DNA of 64,000 nucleotides from Neoroseomonas marina (GTDB lineage: Bacteria > Pseudomonadota > Alphaproteobacteria > Acetobacterales > Acetobacteraceae). Shown piece after piece: positions 11,163 through 19,491 of this stretch. The stretch covers positions 124,001 to 188,000 of the forward strand of contig NZ_JABBKX010000003.1 in assembly GCF_012927745.1 (NCBI RefSeq), written 5' to 3'. The number at the start of each line of letters is the position of its first letter. The first letter of the stretch is position 1. The translations under genes and the position numbers were made by a program. The notes below the pieces were generated by a model. That model saw nothing but the letters and a program-made list of their open reading frames with translations. It did not search any database and had not been told where the DNA came from.

Positions 11163-11776
11163 CCCGTCGCATGCTGCTCACTGCCGCGGCGCTGCTGGCG
11201 ATCGCCCTTCCCGCGGCGGAGGCCGCGCGGACCACCCTCCGCGCCACCCGTCCGGGCGCGCCGCCGCTGACGCTGCGCGCCCTCTCCAACGCCGAATACT
11301 GGACCATCGAGGTGCAGGACGGCGGCGTCGAAAGCCAGCGCATCGAGGTGCAGACCGACCTGCCGGACGTCCTGCCACGCCTTGCGGAGACCAATGGCGA
11401 CGGCGCGCTGGACCTCTGGGTGCCGGTGATCGGTGGGAATGCCAATACGGCCTGGGATGTCTGGCTCATGCAGCCGGGCGAAGGGCGCTTCCGCCGCGGC
11501 GGGGAAGTCAACGGCCTCGGCTTCTCGCGCGACAGCGCGGGGCGGCTCGTCGCGCTCGGCCGCAACGGCTGCTGCAGCGTGGTCTACACGTTCCACGACG
11601 TGACGGCCGAGGGCGCGCTGCGCGAGGCGTTCGCGATCGAGCGCCAGGTCGACGAGCTGAACCGCGGCACCTGCGAACCCGTCGCCATCGCCATGAACGC
11701 GCCGCCCGCCGCAGTGCGCGCGACCTGCGCGCTGGCGCCCGGGCAGTTGCCCGGCACGCCGCTGCGCATTCCGTGA
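11159..11776 (+). CDS. Exported protein of unknown function with FG-GAP-like segment
   Basis: A 205-residue protein with a classical signal peptide ([18 protein letters not shown], then AEAA as a likely cleavage region). The central stretch ETNGDGALDLWVPVIGG resembles the calcium-binding Asp-rich loop of FG-GAP/VCBS repeats, but only one copy is clear. A CC pair (NGCCSVVY) and two further Cys near the C-terminus could form disulphides. It overlaps the upstream peptidase stop as ATGA, so the two are co-translated. I do not recognise a named family; it is likely periplasmic. Confidence 0.7.
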   Translation: MTRRMLLTAAALLAIALPAAEAARTTLRATRPGAPPLTLRALSNAEYWTIEVQDGGVESQRIEVQTDLPDVLPRLAETNGDGALDLWVPVIGGNANTAWDVWLMQPGEGRFRRGGEVNGLGFSRDSAGRLVALGRNGCCSVVYTFHDVTAEGALREAFAIERQVDELNRGTCEPVAIAMNAPPAAVRATCALAPGQLPGTPLRIP

Positions 11777-11779
11777 AGG

Positions 11780-12463
11780 TCAGCTGATCTCGCGGGTCGC
11801 CAGAGCGTCGCGCGCGGCTGAACGGAATTCGCGTCGATGCAGTTCGCGCAGCACCAGAAGGCTCGCGACCAGCAGCGCCAGCGGGTGGACGATCCAGGCG
11901 AGCGCCGCCAGTCCGAAGTAGTAGGACCGCAAGCCGGTGTTGAAGTGGCGCGCGCCGCGATTGGCCAGCCGGGCTGCCACCTCCGCGTGATGCACCGCCG
12001 CCGGGTCGCAGGGCATGCCGACCACGATGGTCGAGGTGTAGTTGAACTGCCGCAGCGCCCAGGTGAGCTCGAAGAAGGTGTTCACGAAGATCAGGAGCAG
12101 CAGGCCGATCTTGATCTCCCACATCAGTTCGTCCGGCACCTGCGACCAGGGCAGGATCGCGACGATGCGCCGCGCCGGGTCCGGCGCCGACATCATCGCG
12201 ACCAGGCCGCCCAGGATCAGGATCGAGGTCGTCGCCAGGAAGGAGGTCGACGACATCAGGTTGCCGATGGCCGAGATGTCCGCAATGCGGTTCTCGCGCG
12301 CGAGCGCGGCGAGCATCCAGCGGCGGCGGTGTTCATCCATCGCCGCGATGACGCTGCGCGCGCGGATCGACGGAATGCGGTCGACGATCAGCGCATAGAC
12401 CACCCAGCACAGCACGAAGACGCCGAGCGCGATCCAGTCCAGCACGGTCAGCGGAAGCGTCAT
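11780..12463 (-). CDS. DUF599 family inner-membrane protein
   Basis: A 227-residue membrane protein with four predicted hydrophobic segments. It begins LPLTVLDWIALGVFVLCWVVYAL and contains the ENRIADISAIGNLMSSTSFLATTS stretch typical of DUF599. The function of this family is unknown. Its ATG overlaps the stop of the upstream exported protein gene (ATGA), so the two minus-strand genes form a coupled pair. The 3-prime end stops three bases from the convergent exported-protein gene. Confidence 0.8.
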   Translation of the reverse strand: MTLPLTVLDWIALGVFVLCWVVYALIVDRIPSIRARSVIAAMDEHRRRWMLAALARENRIADISAIGNLMSSTSFLATTSILILGGLVAMMSAPDPARRIVAILPWSQVPDELMWEIKIGLLLLIFVNTFFELTWALRQFNYTSTIVVGMPCDPAAVHHAEVAARLANRGARHFNTGLRSYYFGLAALAWIVHPLALLVASLLVLRELHRREFRSAARDALATREIS

Positions 12464-12945
12464 CGGGTGGGGCGCTCCGTGGGCTCGGGCTGGCAGGCGC
12501 GGGCCAGAACCTCGCGCGCCGCCGGCGAACCGCCGACGAAATGTCCCGCTGCGCGATCCCAGGTGAAGGGCAGGGTCGTGTCGCGGCAGGCGCTGTCGCT
12601 GGTGCAGTAGGTCACCCGCAGGTCGAGCCTGCCGTTGCGCCCGCTGAGCAGCGCGCGCCCGTCCTGGATCTCACCGAACAGGGCCTGCTGGCGTTCGCGA
12701 CCATCCGGACCGGTCCAGCGGATCTCCACCGCGGTCTGCAGATGTGCCCCGTCGGCGGCCCTGCGGCCGATCCGCCAGCGAAGGGCACCGGAGGGCAGGC
12801 CGCGGATCAACCCCTGCTCGGTCACGACCGCCGGGGATTGCCAGTCGAGGCAATCCGCGAGCGCCGGGACTGGCACGCTGAGCGCAATCATCACCGCGGC
12901 GGCAGGGCCAGCGCAGGCATGTGCTCGATGGAAGACTGACGTCAT
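12460..12945 (-). CDS. Small exported protein of unknown function
   Basis: A 161-residue protein with an N-terminal hydrophobic segment (about residues 11-29, ending in VPVPALADC), read as a signal peptide. The rest is soluble, with five Cys overall and a DLRVTYCTSDSACRDTT stretch that may form a disulphide. I use the ATG at 12945; a longer in-frame start exists upstream but would overlap the neighbouring coding region with low-quality sequence. It is translationally coupled to the DUF599 gene downstream. No family is recognised. Confidence 0.6.
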   Translation of the reverse strand: MTSVFHRAHACAGPAAAVMIALSVPVPALADCLDWQSPAVVTEQGLIRGLPSGALRWRIGRRAADGAHLQTAVEIRWTGPDGRERQQALFGEIQDGRALLSGRNGRLDLRVTYCTSDSACRDTTLPFTWDRAAGHFVGGSPAAREVLARACQPEPTERPTR

Positions 12946-12973
12946 GGCACCGGATATCCAGGATGCCGCCATT

Positions 12974-14191
12974 CTAGGCCAGCCTCCGCCGCGCTTCGAC
13001 GTGAAGTCGCCGGGCCACCAGGACGAACAGCAGCAGCGCCACAAGCGGTGCCGCCTGTACGCCGAGCAGGCGCGTCAGCGACCAGGCGAGGAGCGGCGTG
13101 AAGCCGAGCAGGACCAACCCGATCACCTCCCAGGGCAGGGTCTTGCCGTCGGCACGGAGGCGAAGGACGAACCAGGCCATCGGCAGGACGACGATGGCGA
13201 GGTCATAGACAAGCAGGAAGGGCGAGAGGAACAGCGTCGCAGCGCAGATGGTCGCCCCTTCGGCCAGGCCACCCGGACGGCGCCACGTCAGGGCGATGAG
13301 GGCCGCTGCCGCCAGCGCGGCCATCGCGCCGTGCACGGCATAGGCGGTCGCCGGCGGGAGCCCCAACATGCGCGCTGCCGCGAAGATGCTGACGATCTTC
13401 TCGAAGCCGGCCTCCCCGGCCTCCAGTCCCTCCCGCGCGATGGGCGCCTGGCGAAGGAAGGCGGCCCAGATGTCCCGGCCGAACGCAAAGGTCGCGACTG
13501 CCGCCCAGGCGATGACCGTCGTGCAGGCGGCCGCGCTGACGCGCCAGCGCCGCGCGGCCAGCAACGCCACCGGCACGGCCAGCGCGATCTGCGGCTTGTA
13601 GCAGAGGCTTCCGAAGCAGATGCCCGCCAGGACCGGCCGCCGGTCGATCAACCAGGCGCCCCAGGCGAGCAAGGCCGCGCTCAACGCGCCGTTCTGGCCA
13701 AAGCCGGCATTCACCCAAATGGCGGGAAAGGCGAGCACCGGCACGATCGCGGCGCGGCCTGCCATGCGCACCACCCCCGCGGCAAGCGCGGCCGTGGTGG
13801 CGACCACCCAGAGGATGAGCGCGATGCCGTAGGGAAGCACCGCCAGTGGCGCGCAGACAAGGAGATAGACCGGCGGATAGAAGAAGGCCGACCAGCCCGG
13901 CACGACGCCGTCGAAGTGACGCAGCTGGACGGCGAAGTGGGCCTGCGTGTCGTAGACCGCGAGCGGCCGTCCCTCGAGCAGGAGGACGGAGGCCGACCAG
14001 AAGCTTGCGAAGTCGAAGCCGATCCAGGGATCGCGGCCGCCGCCGATCGCGAGGAGGACGGCGGCCGCGCCCGCGAAGGCCGATGCGCCGAGGCCGCAGA
14101 CCGCCCGGACGCGGTCTTCCGTGAGCCAGACCGGCTCCCGGAAGGTCCGGATGATCCGCGCGGCCGGAGGAGGGAGCACGCGCCCACCCAT
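12974..14191 (-). CDS. GT87/DUF2029-type membrane glycosyltransferase
   Basis: A 405-residue polytopic membrane protein with about ten hydrophobic helices. The DFASFWSASVLLLEGRPLAVYD segment (Asp-Phe pair early in the first large periplasmic loop), FFYPPVYLLVCAPLAVLPY and the CYKPQIALAVPVALLA segment are characteristic of glycosyltransferase family 87 (DUF2029). Family members are polyprenol-phosphate-mannose-dependent mannosyltransferases in actinobacteria; the proteobacterial substrates are unknown. It lies just downstream of icd on the same strand but separated by a short gap, and upstream of the small exported protein. Confidence 0.78.
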   Translation of the reverse strand: MGGRVLPPPAARIIRTFREPVWLTEDRVRAVCGLGASAFAGAAAVLLAIGGGRDPWIGFDFASFWSASVLLLEGRPLAVYDTQAHFAVQLRHFDGVVPGWSAFFYPPVYLLVCAPLAVLPYGIALILWVVATTAALAAGVVRMAGRAAIVPVLAFPAIWVNAGFGQNGALSAALLAWGAWLIDRRPVLAGICFGSLCYKPQIALAVPVALLAARRWRVSAAACTTVIAWAAVATFAFGRDIWAAFLRQAPIAREGLEAGEAGFEKIVSIFAAARMLGLPPATAYAVHGAMAALAAAALIALTWRRPGGLAEGATICAATLFLSPFLLVYDLAIVVLPMAWFVLRLRADGKTLPWEVIGLVLLGFTPLLAWSLTRLLGVQAAPLVALLLFVLVARRLHVEARRRLA

Positions 14192-14214
14192 CCGCCGCGC
14201 GGACCGTCAGGCCG

Positions 14215-15432
14215 TCAGGCCATCTTCTTCTTCAGGTTCTCGTCCAGCTTCGCGAGGAAGGCCTGGGTGTTGAGCCAGGGCTGGTCCTTGCTGATCAGGA
14301 TCGCGAGGTCCTTCGTCATGTAGCCGCTCTCGACGGTCTCGACGCAGACCTTCTCGAGCGCCTCGGCGAAGGCCACCACGTCCGGCGTGCCGTCGAACTT
14401 GCCGCGATAGGCGAGGCCACGGGTCCAGGCGAAGATCGACGCGATCGGGTTGGTCGAGGTCTCGCGGCCCTTCTGGTGCTCGCGGTAGTGGCGCGTCACC
14501 GTGCCGTGGGCGGCCTCGGACTCGACCGTCTTGCCGTCCGGGGCGAGCAGCACCGAGGTCATCAGGCCGAGCGAGCCGAAGCCCTGCGCCACGATGTCGG
14601 ACTGCACGTCGCCGTCGTAGTTCTTGCAGGCCCAGACATAGCCGCCTTCCCACTTCAGGGCGCATGCCACCATGTCGTCGATCAGGCGGTCCTCGTAGGT
14701 CAGGCCTGCCGCCTTGAACTTGTCCGCGAACTCCTCGTCGAAGATGCGACGGAAGATGTCCTTGAACTCGCCGTCATAGGCCTTGAGGATCGTGTTCTTG
14801 TGGCTGAAGTAGACCGAATAGCCGCGCGCGAGGCCGTAGTTGAGGCTGGCGCGGGCGAAGCCCTCGATCGACTTGCGGGTGTTGTGCATGCCCATCAGCA
14901 CGCCGCCGCCGGCCGGGAAGTTGGTCACTTCGAGCTCGACCGGCGCGCCACCATCGGCCGGCGTCCAGGTCAGCGTCGCCTTGCCGGCACCCGGGATCTT
15001 GGTCTCCGCGGCGCGGTAGATGTCGCCATAGGCATGGCGGCCGACGACGATCGGCTTCGACCAGTGCGGCACCAGGCGCGGCACGTTCTTGCAGATGATC
15101 GGCTCGCGGAAGATCGTGCCGTCGAGGATGTTGCGGATCGTGCCGTTCGGCGACTTCCACATCTTCTTGAGGCCGAACTCGGCGACGCGGGCTTCGTCGG
15201 GCGTGATGGTCGCGCACTTCACCGCGACGCCGTACTGCTTCGTCGCATTCGCCGCGTCGACGGTGATCTGGTCGTCCGTCTCGTCGCGCTTCTGGATGCC
15301 GAGGTCGTAGTACTTCAGGTCGATGTCGAGATACGGGAGGATCAGCCTGTCCTTGATGAACCCCCAGATGATGCGGGTCATCTCGTCCCCGTCCATCTCG
15401 ACGACGGGGGTCTTCACCTTGATCTTGGCCAT
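14215..15432 (-). CDS. icd: NADP-dependent isocitrate dehydrogenase (dimeric, eukaryote-like type)
   Basis: A 405-residue enzyme that converts isocitrate to 2-oxoglutarate in the TCA cycle. It starts [23 protein letters not shown] and contains the substrate-binding stretch SPNGTIRN and the metal-binding region [24 protein letters not shown]. These mark the subfamily II homodimeric enzyme common in alphaproteobacteria. The ATG at 15432 was chosen because the family starts with this segment; an in-frame extension of 37 codons upstream has no similarity pattern. There is a purine-rich AGAGGACAGCTC ribosome binding region. Confidence 0.95.
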   Translation of the reverse strand: MAKIKVKTPVVEMDGDEMTRIIWGFIKDRLILPYLDIDLKYYDLGIQKRDETDDQITVDAANATKQYGVAVKCATITPDEARVAEFGLKKMWKSPNGTIRNILDGTIFREPIICKNVPRLVPHWSKPIVVGRHAYGDIYRAAETKIPGAGKATLTWTPADGGAPVELEVTNFPAGGGVLMGMHNTRKSIEGFARASLNYGLARGYSVYFSHKNTILKAYDGEFKDIFRRIFDEEFADKFKAAGLTYEDRLIDDMVACALKWEGGYVWACKNYDGDVQSDIVAQGFGSLGLMTSVLLAPDGKTVESEAAHGTVTRHYREHQKGRETSTNPIASIFAWTRGLAYRGKFDGTPDVVAFAEALEKVCVETVESGYMTKDLAILISKDQPWLNTQAFLAKLDENLKKKMA

Positions 15433-15569
15433 GAGCTGTCCTCTGCGGGGCGTCCGATGAGCAGGCCTGTCCCGGGGGCGGCCGGCGCGGGCGGAAATTG
15501 CACCGCCGGGGCTGGTGCGGCAAGCCCGCGACAGGCCGGACACCGCGCAAACCGCTTCGGAGACGCCGA

Positions 15570-15767
15570 ATGAAGGATCCCGGTAGGACCGTTGCCGATC
15601 GTTTCGTTCGCAGCATGGATGCCGCGACGGGCAAGGGGTACCGCCTCGGCTACGAGATCGCCCGCGACGAAGCGGCGTTCCTCGCCATCGAGGCAGGGCG
15701 CCCGGACATCGCCGAACGCATCCGCGCCCTGCGGCCCCTGCCCGACCGGCGGGAGCCGCAGGGCTGA
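15570..15767 (+). CDS. Small hypothetical protein (65 aa)
   Basis: A 65-residue frame starting at ATG 15570, [19 protein letters not shown], with charged helical content and no membrane segment. It ends in DRREPQG seven bases before the end of the convergent hydrolase gene. Composition and codon use look like a real small gene rather than an antisense shadow, since nothing is coded opposite it. No family is recognised. It could also be the remnant of a longer protein. It sits divergently from icd. Confidence 0.5.
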   Translation: MKDPGRTVADRFVRSMDAATGKGYRLGYEIARDEAAFLAIEAGRPDIAERIRALRPLPDRREPQG

Positions 15768-15774
15768 CGGGTGG

Positions 15775-16761
15775 TCAGCCCAGGCTGGTCACATCCATGG
15801 GCGAGGGCATCCACGCATAGCCTTCGCCTTCCTTCGCGACGCGGCCGAGGCCCGGCCACGGGAAGTGGTAGGAGAGGAGCGCGACGCGCTCATTCGCGAA
15901 GCGATCGAGCGCACGGGCGCGCGTCTGGGCCGATTGCTTCGGATCCGTGTCGAAGGAGAATTCGAGCAGCGGGCGCCGCAGCAGCAGGACGTGATGATGG
16001 GCGAGGTCGCCGGTGTAGACCATGACGTTGGGGCCGGAGTTGATGGCGTAGATGGTGTGCCCGACGGTGTGGCCCGGGGCGGACATGGCGATCACGCCCG
16101 GCACCACTTCCCGGCCGTCCTGCACCATGATCATCCGGTCGCGGTAGGCATTGAGGTTCTTCGTCGCGCCCCGGATGAAGGGGCCCATGAAGGCTGGACC
16201 GCGGATGTTGCCCTCGTCCGTCCAGTACTTCAGGTCGGTTTCCGACACCGCCACCTGGGCGTTGGGGAAGTTGCGGTTACCCTGGGCGTCCACCAGGGCC
16301 CAGCAATGGTCGCAATGGGCATGCGACAGCACGACCAGGTCGATCTGCGCCGGATCGATGCCGGCCTGACGCATGTTCCGCAGCAGTCGGCCGGTCGTCG
16401 GCCCGAACATCTGGCTGTCGGCCCCCATGCTGTCGCCCATCCCGGTGTCGAACAGGATCAGGTTGCGGCCGGTGTTGAGCACCAGGGCATTCTGTTCGAG
16501 CAGCGCATTCGCGGGGTCGAGGAAGTTCGACTGCATCATGGCGTTGATCTCGCCGGGCCGCGCGCCGACGAACGCATCCTCCGCCTTGCCCAGCGGCAGG
16601 GCGCCGTCGGAGATCACGGTCGCCTCGTATTCCCCGAAGCGGAAGCGGTACCAGGCGGGCGCGCCGCGTCCGACGAAGGGGGCGGCGGCCTGTGCGCCCA
16701 TCAACGGCAAGGCCGCAGCGGCGAGGCCCGCACCGAGCAGGGCGCGGCGATTGAACGTCAT
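15775..16761 (-). CDS. Tat-exported MBL-fold metallo-hydrolase
   Basis: A 328-residue metallo-beta-lactamase-fold enzyme. The N-terminus has an RR-type export signal (NRRALLGAGLAAAALPLMG), suggesting periplasmic location. The metal motif SHAHCDHCW replaces the canonical HxHxDH with H-A-H-C-D-H, so all ligands are retained. A later APGHTVGHT supplies the next His and TGDLAHHH the Asp and His ligands. Family enzymes include lactonases, sulfatases and hydrolases of the AHL-lactonase branch; the substrate is not evident. It is a single gene with its own minus-strand start at 16761. Confidence 0.85.
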   Translation of the reverse strand: MTFNRRALLGAGLAAAALPLMGAQAAAPFVGRGAPAWYRFRFGEYEATVISDGALPLGKAEDAFVGARPGEINAMMQSNFLDPANALLEQNALVLNTGRNLILFDTGMGDSMGADSQMFGPTTGRLLRNMRQAGIDPAQIDLVVLSHAHCDHCWALVDAQGNRNFPNAQVAVSETDLKYWTDEGNIRGPAFMGPFIRGATKNLNAYRDRMIMVQDGREVVPGVIAMSAPGHTVGHTIYAINSGPNVMVYTGDLAHHHVLLLRRPLLEFSFDTDPKQSAQTRARALDRFANERVALLSYHFPWPGLGRVAKEGEGYAWMPSPMDVTSLG

Positions 16762-16896
16762 GACTGGTTCCTCCCAAAGGACGGCGCTAGAGCACGCAGG
16801 GCACCGGCGCCGCAGGCTATCGTTCCGGCGGGGCGACTTTCCAGCGTCGCGTGCATCCTTGACGAATCATTCCCGCGTGACGGATGGGAGGGCGTG

Positions 16897-17076
16897 ATGA
16901 TCCTTCGTATTGTGGCGGTCGGCCTGGCCGGCCTGACGGTGGCGGGTGCGGCGACGCTGGTCGCGGGCGCCGGCCTCGCGGCGGTCGCCTGCGCCGCCCG
17001 GCGCCGCGCCGAGGCGCGCACCGCCTGGCCGGCCGAGGATCTCGACGAAGTCCCGCCGGCCACCGGTCGGGAGTGA
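16897..17076 (+). CDS. Small single-pass membrane protein (59 aa)
   Basis: A 59-residue protein starting MILRIVAVGLAGLTVAGA with one long hydrophobic segment (about residues 3-32) rich in Gly/Ala, then a short charged tail. The stop and the next start overlap as TGATG, which is good evidence that the frame is translated and coupled to the monooxygenase gene. GGGAGGG lies upstream as ribosome binding site. Function unknown. Confidence 0.6.
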   Translation: MILRIVAVGLAGLTVAGAATLVAGAGLAAVACAARRRAEARTAWPAEDLDEVPPATGRE

Positions 17077-18287
17077 TGACCGTCCTCGTCGTCGGTGGCG
17101 GCGTCGGCGGGCTGACGCTGGCGCTGTCCCTGCACGAGCGCGGCATTCCCTGCCGGGTCTTCGAGGCCGCGACCGAGGTGAAGCCCCTGGGCGTGGGCAT
17201 CAACACCCTGCCCCACGCGATCCGGGAACTCGCCGCGCTCGGGCTGCTGCCGGCGCTGGATGCGGTGGCGGTACGGACGCGGGAGCTGCGCTACCTGAAT
17301 CGCTTCGGGCAGGAGATCTGGGTCGAGCCGCGCGGCACCTGGGCCGGGCACGAGGTGCCGCAATTCTCCATCCATCGCGGCCACCTGCACGCCGTGCTGT
17401 GGCAGGCGGCGCTCGAGCGCCTCGGGCCGGAGGCGCTCGTCACCGGCGCCCGCTTCGCCGGCTTCGAGCAGGACGGGGCCGGGGTGACGGCACGCTTCGC
17501 CGATGGGCGCGCCGTGCGCGGCGAGGTCCTGATCGGCGCCGACGGCATCCATTCTGTCCTGCGCGCGACGCTGCACCCCGAGGATGGCGGCATCCGCTGG
17601 AACGGCATCCAGATGTGGCGCGGCGCGATCGACTGGCCGGAGTTCGAGGGCGGCGACACCATGATCGTCGCCGGCGACATGACGGAGAAGCTGGTCCTCT
17701 ACCCCATCGCCGCCGGGTCGACGCCCGGCACGCGGCTGACCAACTGGGTCGTCTGCGCGCAGATCGGCGATGCGACGAAGCCGCCGCCGCGGCGCGAGGA
17801 CTGGTCCCGGCCCGGCCGGCTCGAGGAGGTGTTGCCGCATGTCGCGCGCTTCCGCATCCCCTTCCTGGACGTCGCGGCGTTGGTGCGCGCGACGCCCGAG
17901 TTCTGGGAATACCCGATGTGCGACCGCGATCCCCTGCCCTGGTGGACGCAGGGGCGCGTGACGCTGCTCGGCGACGCGGCGCATCCGATGTATCCGGTGG
18001 GATCGAACGGCGCGTCGCAGGCGGTGCTCGACGCGCGGTGCCTTGCGGCTCTGCTGGCAGGCGGCGATCCGGTCGCCGCCCTGGCGGCCTATGAGGCGGA
18101 CCGTCTGCCCAAGACCGCCGAGATCGTGCGCAGCAACCGCAAGGGCGGCCCCGAGCGCGTCGTCGACGTGGTCTCGGAACGCGCGCCGGACGGCTTCGCG
18201 CGGCTCGAGGACGTCATCGCACGCGAGGACCTCGCCGCCATCGCCGGCGGCTATGCGCGCATGGCGGGATTCGCCGCGCCTCGGTGA
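17076..18287 (+). CDS. FAD-dependent monooxygenase, PhzS/salicylate-hydroxylase-like
   Basis: A 403-residue group A flavoprotein monooxygenase. The Rossmann dinucleotide motif VVGGGVGGLTLAL is at the N-terminus, the DG motif is GADGIHSVLRAT, and the second FAD motif is LLGDAAHPMYPVGSNGASQ. Stretches such as VKPLGVGINTLPHAIRELAALGL match the PhzS-like flavin-dependent oxidoreductases, which hydroxylate aromatic rings using NAD(P)H and O2. The native substrate cannot be read from sequence. It is coupled by a 1-base TGATG overlap to the small membrane protein upstream. Confidence 0.85.
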   Translation: MTVLVVGGGVGGLTLALSLHERGIPCRVFEAATEVKPLGVGINTLPHAIRELAALGLLPALDAVAVRTRELRYLNRFGQEIWVEPRGTWAGHEVPQFSIHRGHLHAVLWQAALERLGPEALVTGARFAGFEQDGAGVTARFADGRAVRGEVLIGADGIHSVLRATLHPEDGGIRWNGIQMWRGAIDWPEFEGGDTMIVAGDMTEKLVLYPIAAGSTPGTRLTNWVVCAQIGDATKPPPRREDWSRPGRLEEVLPHVARFRIPFLDVAALVRATPEFWEYPMCDRDPLPWWTQGRVTLLGDAAHPMYPVGSNGASQAVLDARCLAALLAGGDPVAALAAYEADRLPKTAEIVRSNRKGGPERVVDVVSERAPDGFARLEDVIAREDLAAIAGGYARMAGFAAPR

Positions 18288-18362
18288 CGCCACGCTTCGG
18301 CCGCCTCCGCACCATGGGCGGAGGCGACCACGCCATCCTGACGCCGATTGAAGGAGCGCAGG

Positions 18363-18572
18363 ATGACCACTCGGAGCGGAACCTGGATCGCAGCATCGCC
18401 GCGGCCGCGCAGTGACCGGCTGACGCAGGTGCTCGTCGCCATCGCCACGGCGCTGGAACGGCATCGGCAACGCAAGCGCCTCGCCGAGCTCGACCCGCGG
18501 CTGCTGCGCGACATCGGGGTCTCGGCCGAGGATGCCTGGCAGGAAGCGCGCCGGCCCTTCTGGCAGCGATGA
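18363..18572 (+). CDS. DUF1127 small protein
   Basis: A 69-residue basic protein with the DUF1127 domain in its second half: LERHRQRKRLAELDPRLLRD followed by IGVSAEDAWQEARRPFW. The Arg-rich helix and the L-x-x-L-x-x-R-L-L-x-D-I-G-V core are typical. In alphaproteobacteria several small DUF1127 proteins bind RNA or affect phosphate and carbon metabolism. I use the ATG at 18363, preceded by AAGGAG. It is a monocistronic small gene between the monooxygenase and the enoyl-CoA hydratase. Confidence 0.8.
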   Translation: MTTRSGTWIAASPRPRSDRLTQVLVAIATALERHRQRKRLAELDPRLLRDIGVSAEDAWQEARRPFWQR

Positions 18573-18638
18573 TCCGGCCCGGCCCTTTCCGCGGCGCCTT
18601 GCTGCGCGCAGCATGCGCCGCCCGAAGGAGGAAGCGGA

Positions 18639-19412
18639 ATGGCAGGACGGATGGATGTGCGGCGCTCGCATGACGGTCGCGTCGCGCATGTGGCGGTGGA
18701 TCACGACGCCAAGTTGAACACCTTGAACCCCGACCTGATGCAGGACTTCGCGGCGACCTTCGCCGCACTCGGCCAGGATAACGAGCTGCGCGCCGTGGTG
18801 CTGACCGGCGCCGGCCCGCGCGCCTTCATCGGCGGCGCCGACATCTCCGTCATGGCCGCGGTGGACAGCGAAGCGCAGGGCGAGGCCTTCATCCGCCTGG
18901 TCCATGGCTGCTGCCGCGCCGTGCGCGACTGCCCCGTGCCGGTGATCGCGCGGGTGAATGGCTGGTGCCTCGGTGCGGGCCTCGAGATCGCCGCGGCCTG
19001 CGATCTGCGCATCGCCGCCGACGTCGCGAAGTTCGGCATGCCGGAGGTGCGTGTCGGCATCCCCTCGGTCGTCGAGGCCGCGCTGCTGCCGGGGCTGATC
19101 GGCTGGGGGCGCACGCGGCGGCTGCTGCTGCTCGCCGAGACGATCGGCGCGGCAGAGGCGCTGGACTGGGGCCTGGTGGAACGCGTCGTCGCGCCGGATG
19201 CGCTCGACAGCGCGGTGGAGGAATGGATTGGGATGCTGCTCGACGCAGGTCCTCACGCCATCCGGTCGCAGAAGGCGCTGATCCGGCGGTGGGAGGACAT
19301 CTCGGTCACCGAGGGCATCGCCGCCGGGGTCGAGGCCTTCGCGGCGTCGTGGAAGACCGAGGAACCGCGCCGGATGCTCGGCGGGTTCATGGAACGCAAG
19401 GCGAGGAAGTAG
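18639..19412 (+). CDS. Enoyl-CoA hydratase/isomerase family protein
   Basis: A 257-residue crotonase-fold protein. The oxyanion-hole elements are AFIGGADISVM (CoA-binding region) and GWCLGAGLEIAAACDLRIA. The FGMPEVRVGIPSVVEAALLP segment carries the Glu of the catalytic region. Such enzymes hydrate enoyl-CoA or perform related CoA-thioester chemistry in the cytoplasm. The gene stands alone on the plus strand and is convergent with recA, with two hairpins between the stops. The ATG at 18639 has GAAGGAGGAAG a few bases upstream. Confidence 0.86.
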   Translation: MAGRMDVRRSHDGRVAHVAVDHDAKLNTLNPDLMQDFAATFAALGQDNELRAVVLTGAGPRAFIGGADISVMAAVDSEAQGEAFIRLVHGCCRAVRDCPVPVIARVNGWCLGAGLEIAAACDLRIAADVAKFGMPEVRVGIPSVVEAALLPGLIGWGRTRRLLLLAETIGAAEALDWGLVERVVAPDALDSAVEEWIGMLLDAGPHAIRSQKALIRRWEDISVTEGIAAGVEAFAASWKTEEPRRMLGGFMERKARK

Positions 19413-19418
19413 CGCATG

Positions 19419-19448
19419 AAAAACGGAGAGGGGCTTTGCCCCTCTCCG
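19419..19448 (-). terminator. Rho-independent terminator of recA
   Basis: A perfect 11-bp stem (CGGAGAGGGGC with its complement, three-base loop) at 19424-19448 is followed on the minus strand by TTTTT (19423-19419). It lies about 45 bases after the recA stop, so it fits a recA terminator, and the stem could also stop the convergent enoyl-CoA hydratase transcript. Sequence and orientation are directly visible. Confidence 0.75.
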
Positions 19449-19460
19449 CGCCTCTCCCCA

Positions 19461-19482
19461 CCAAAGGCCGAAAGGCCTTTGG
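19461..19482. repeat. Second palindrome in the recA/echA convergent gap
   Basis: CCAAAGGCC-GAAA-GGCCTTTGG: a 9-bp perfect stem capped by a GAAA tetraloop. It sits 12 bases from the terminator hairpin. The pair of adjacent palindromes looks like a dispersed intergenic REP-type unit; that is an inference, as only one copy is seen in this window. Confidence 0.6.
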
Positions 19483-19491
19483 AAACCGGGA

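Noticed and set aside
12946-13044. N-terminal extension of the small exported protein upstream of 12945
   Set aside because: The added residues are Trp/Cys/Arg-rich, overlap the end of the GT87 gene and would bury the signal peptide.
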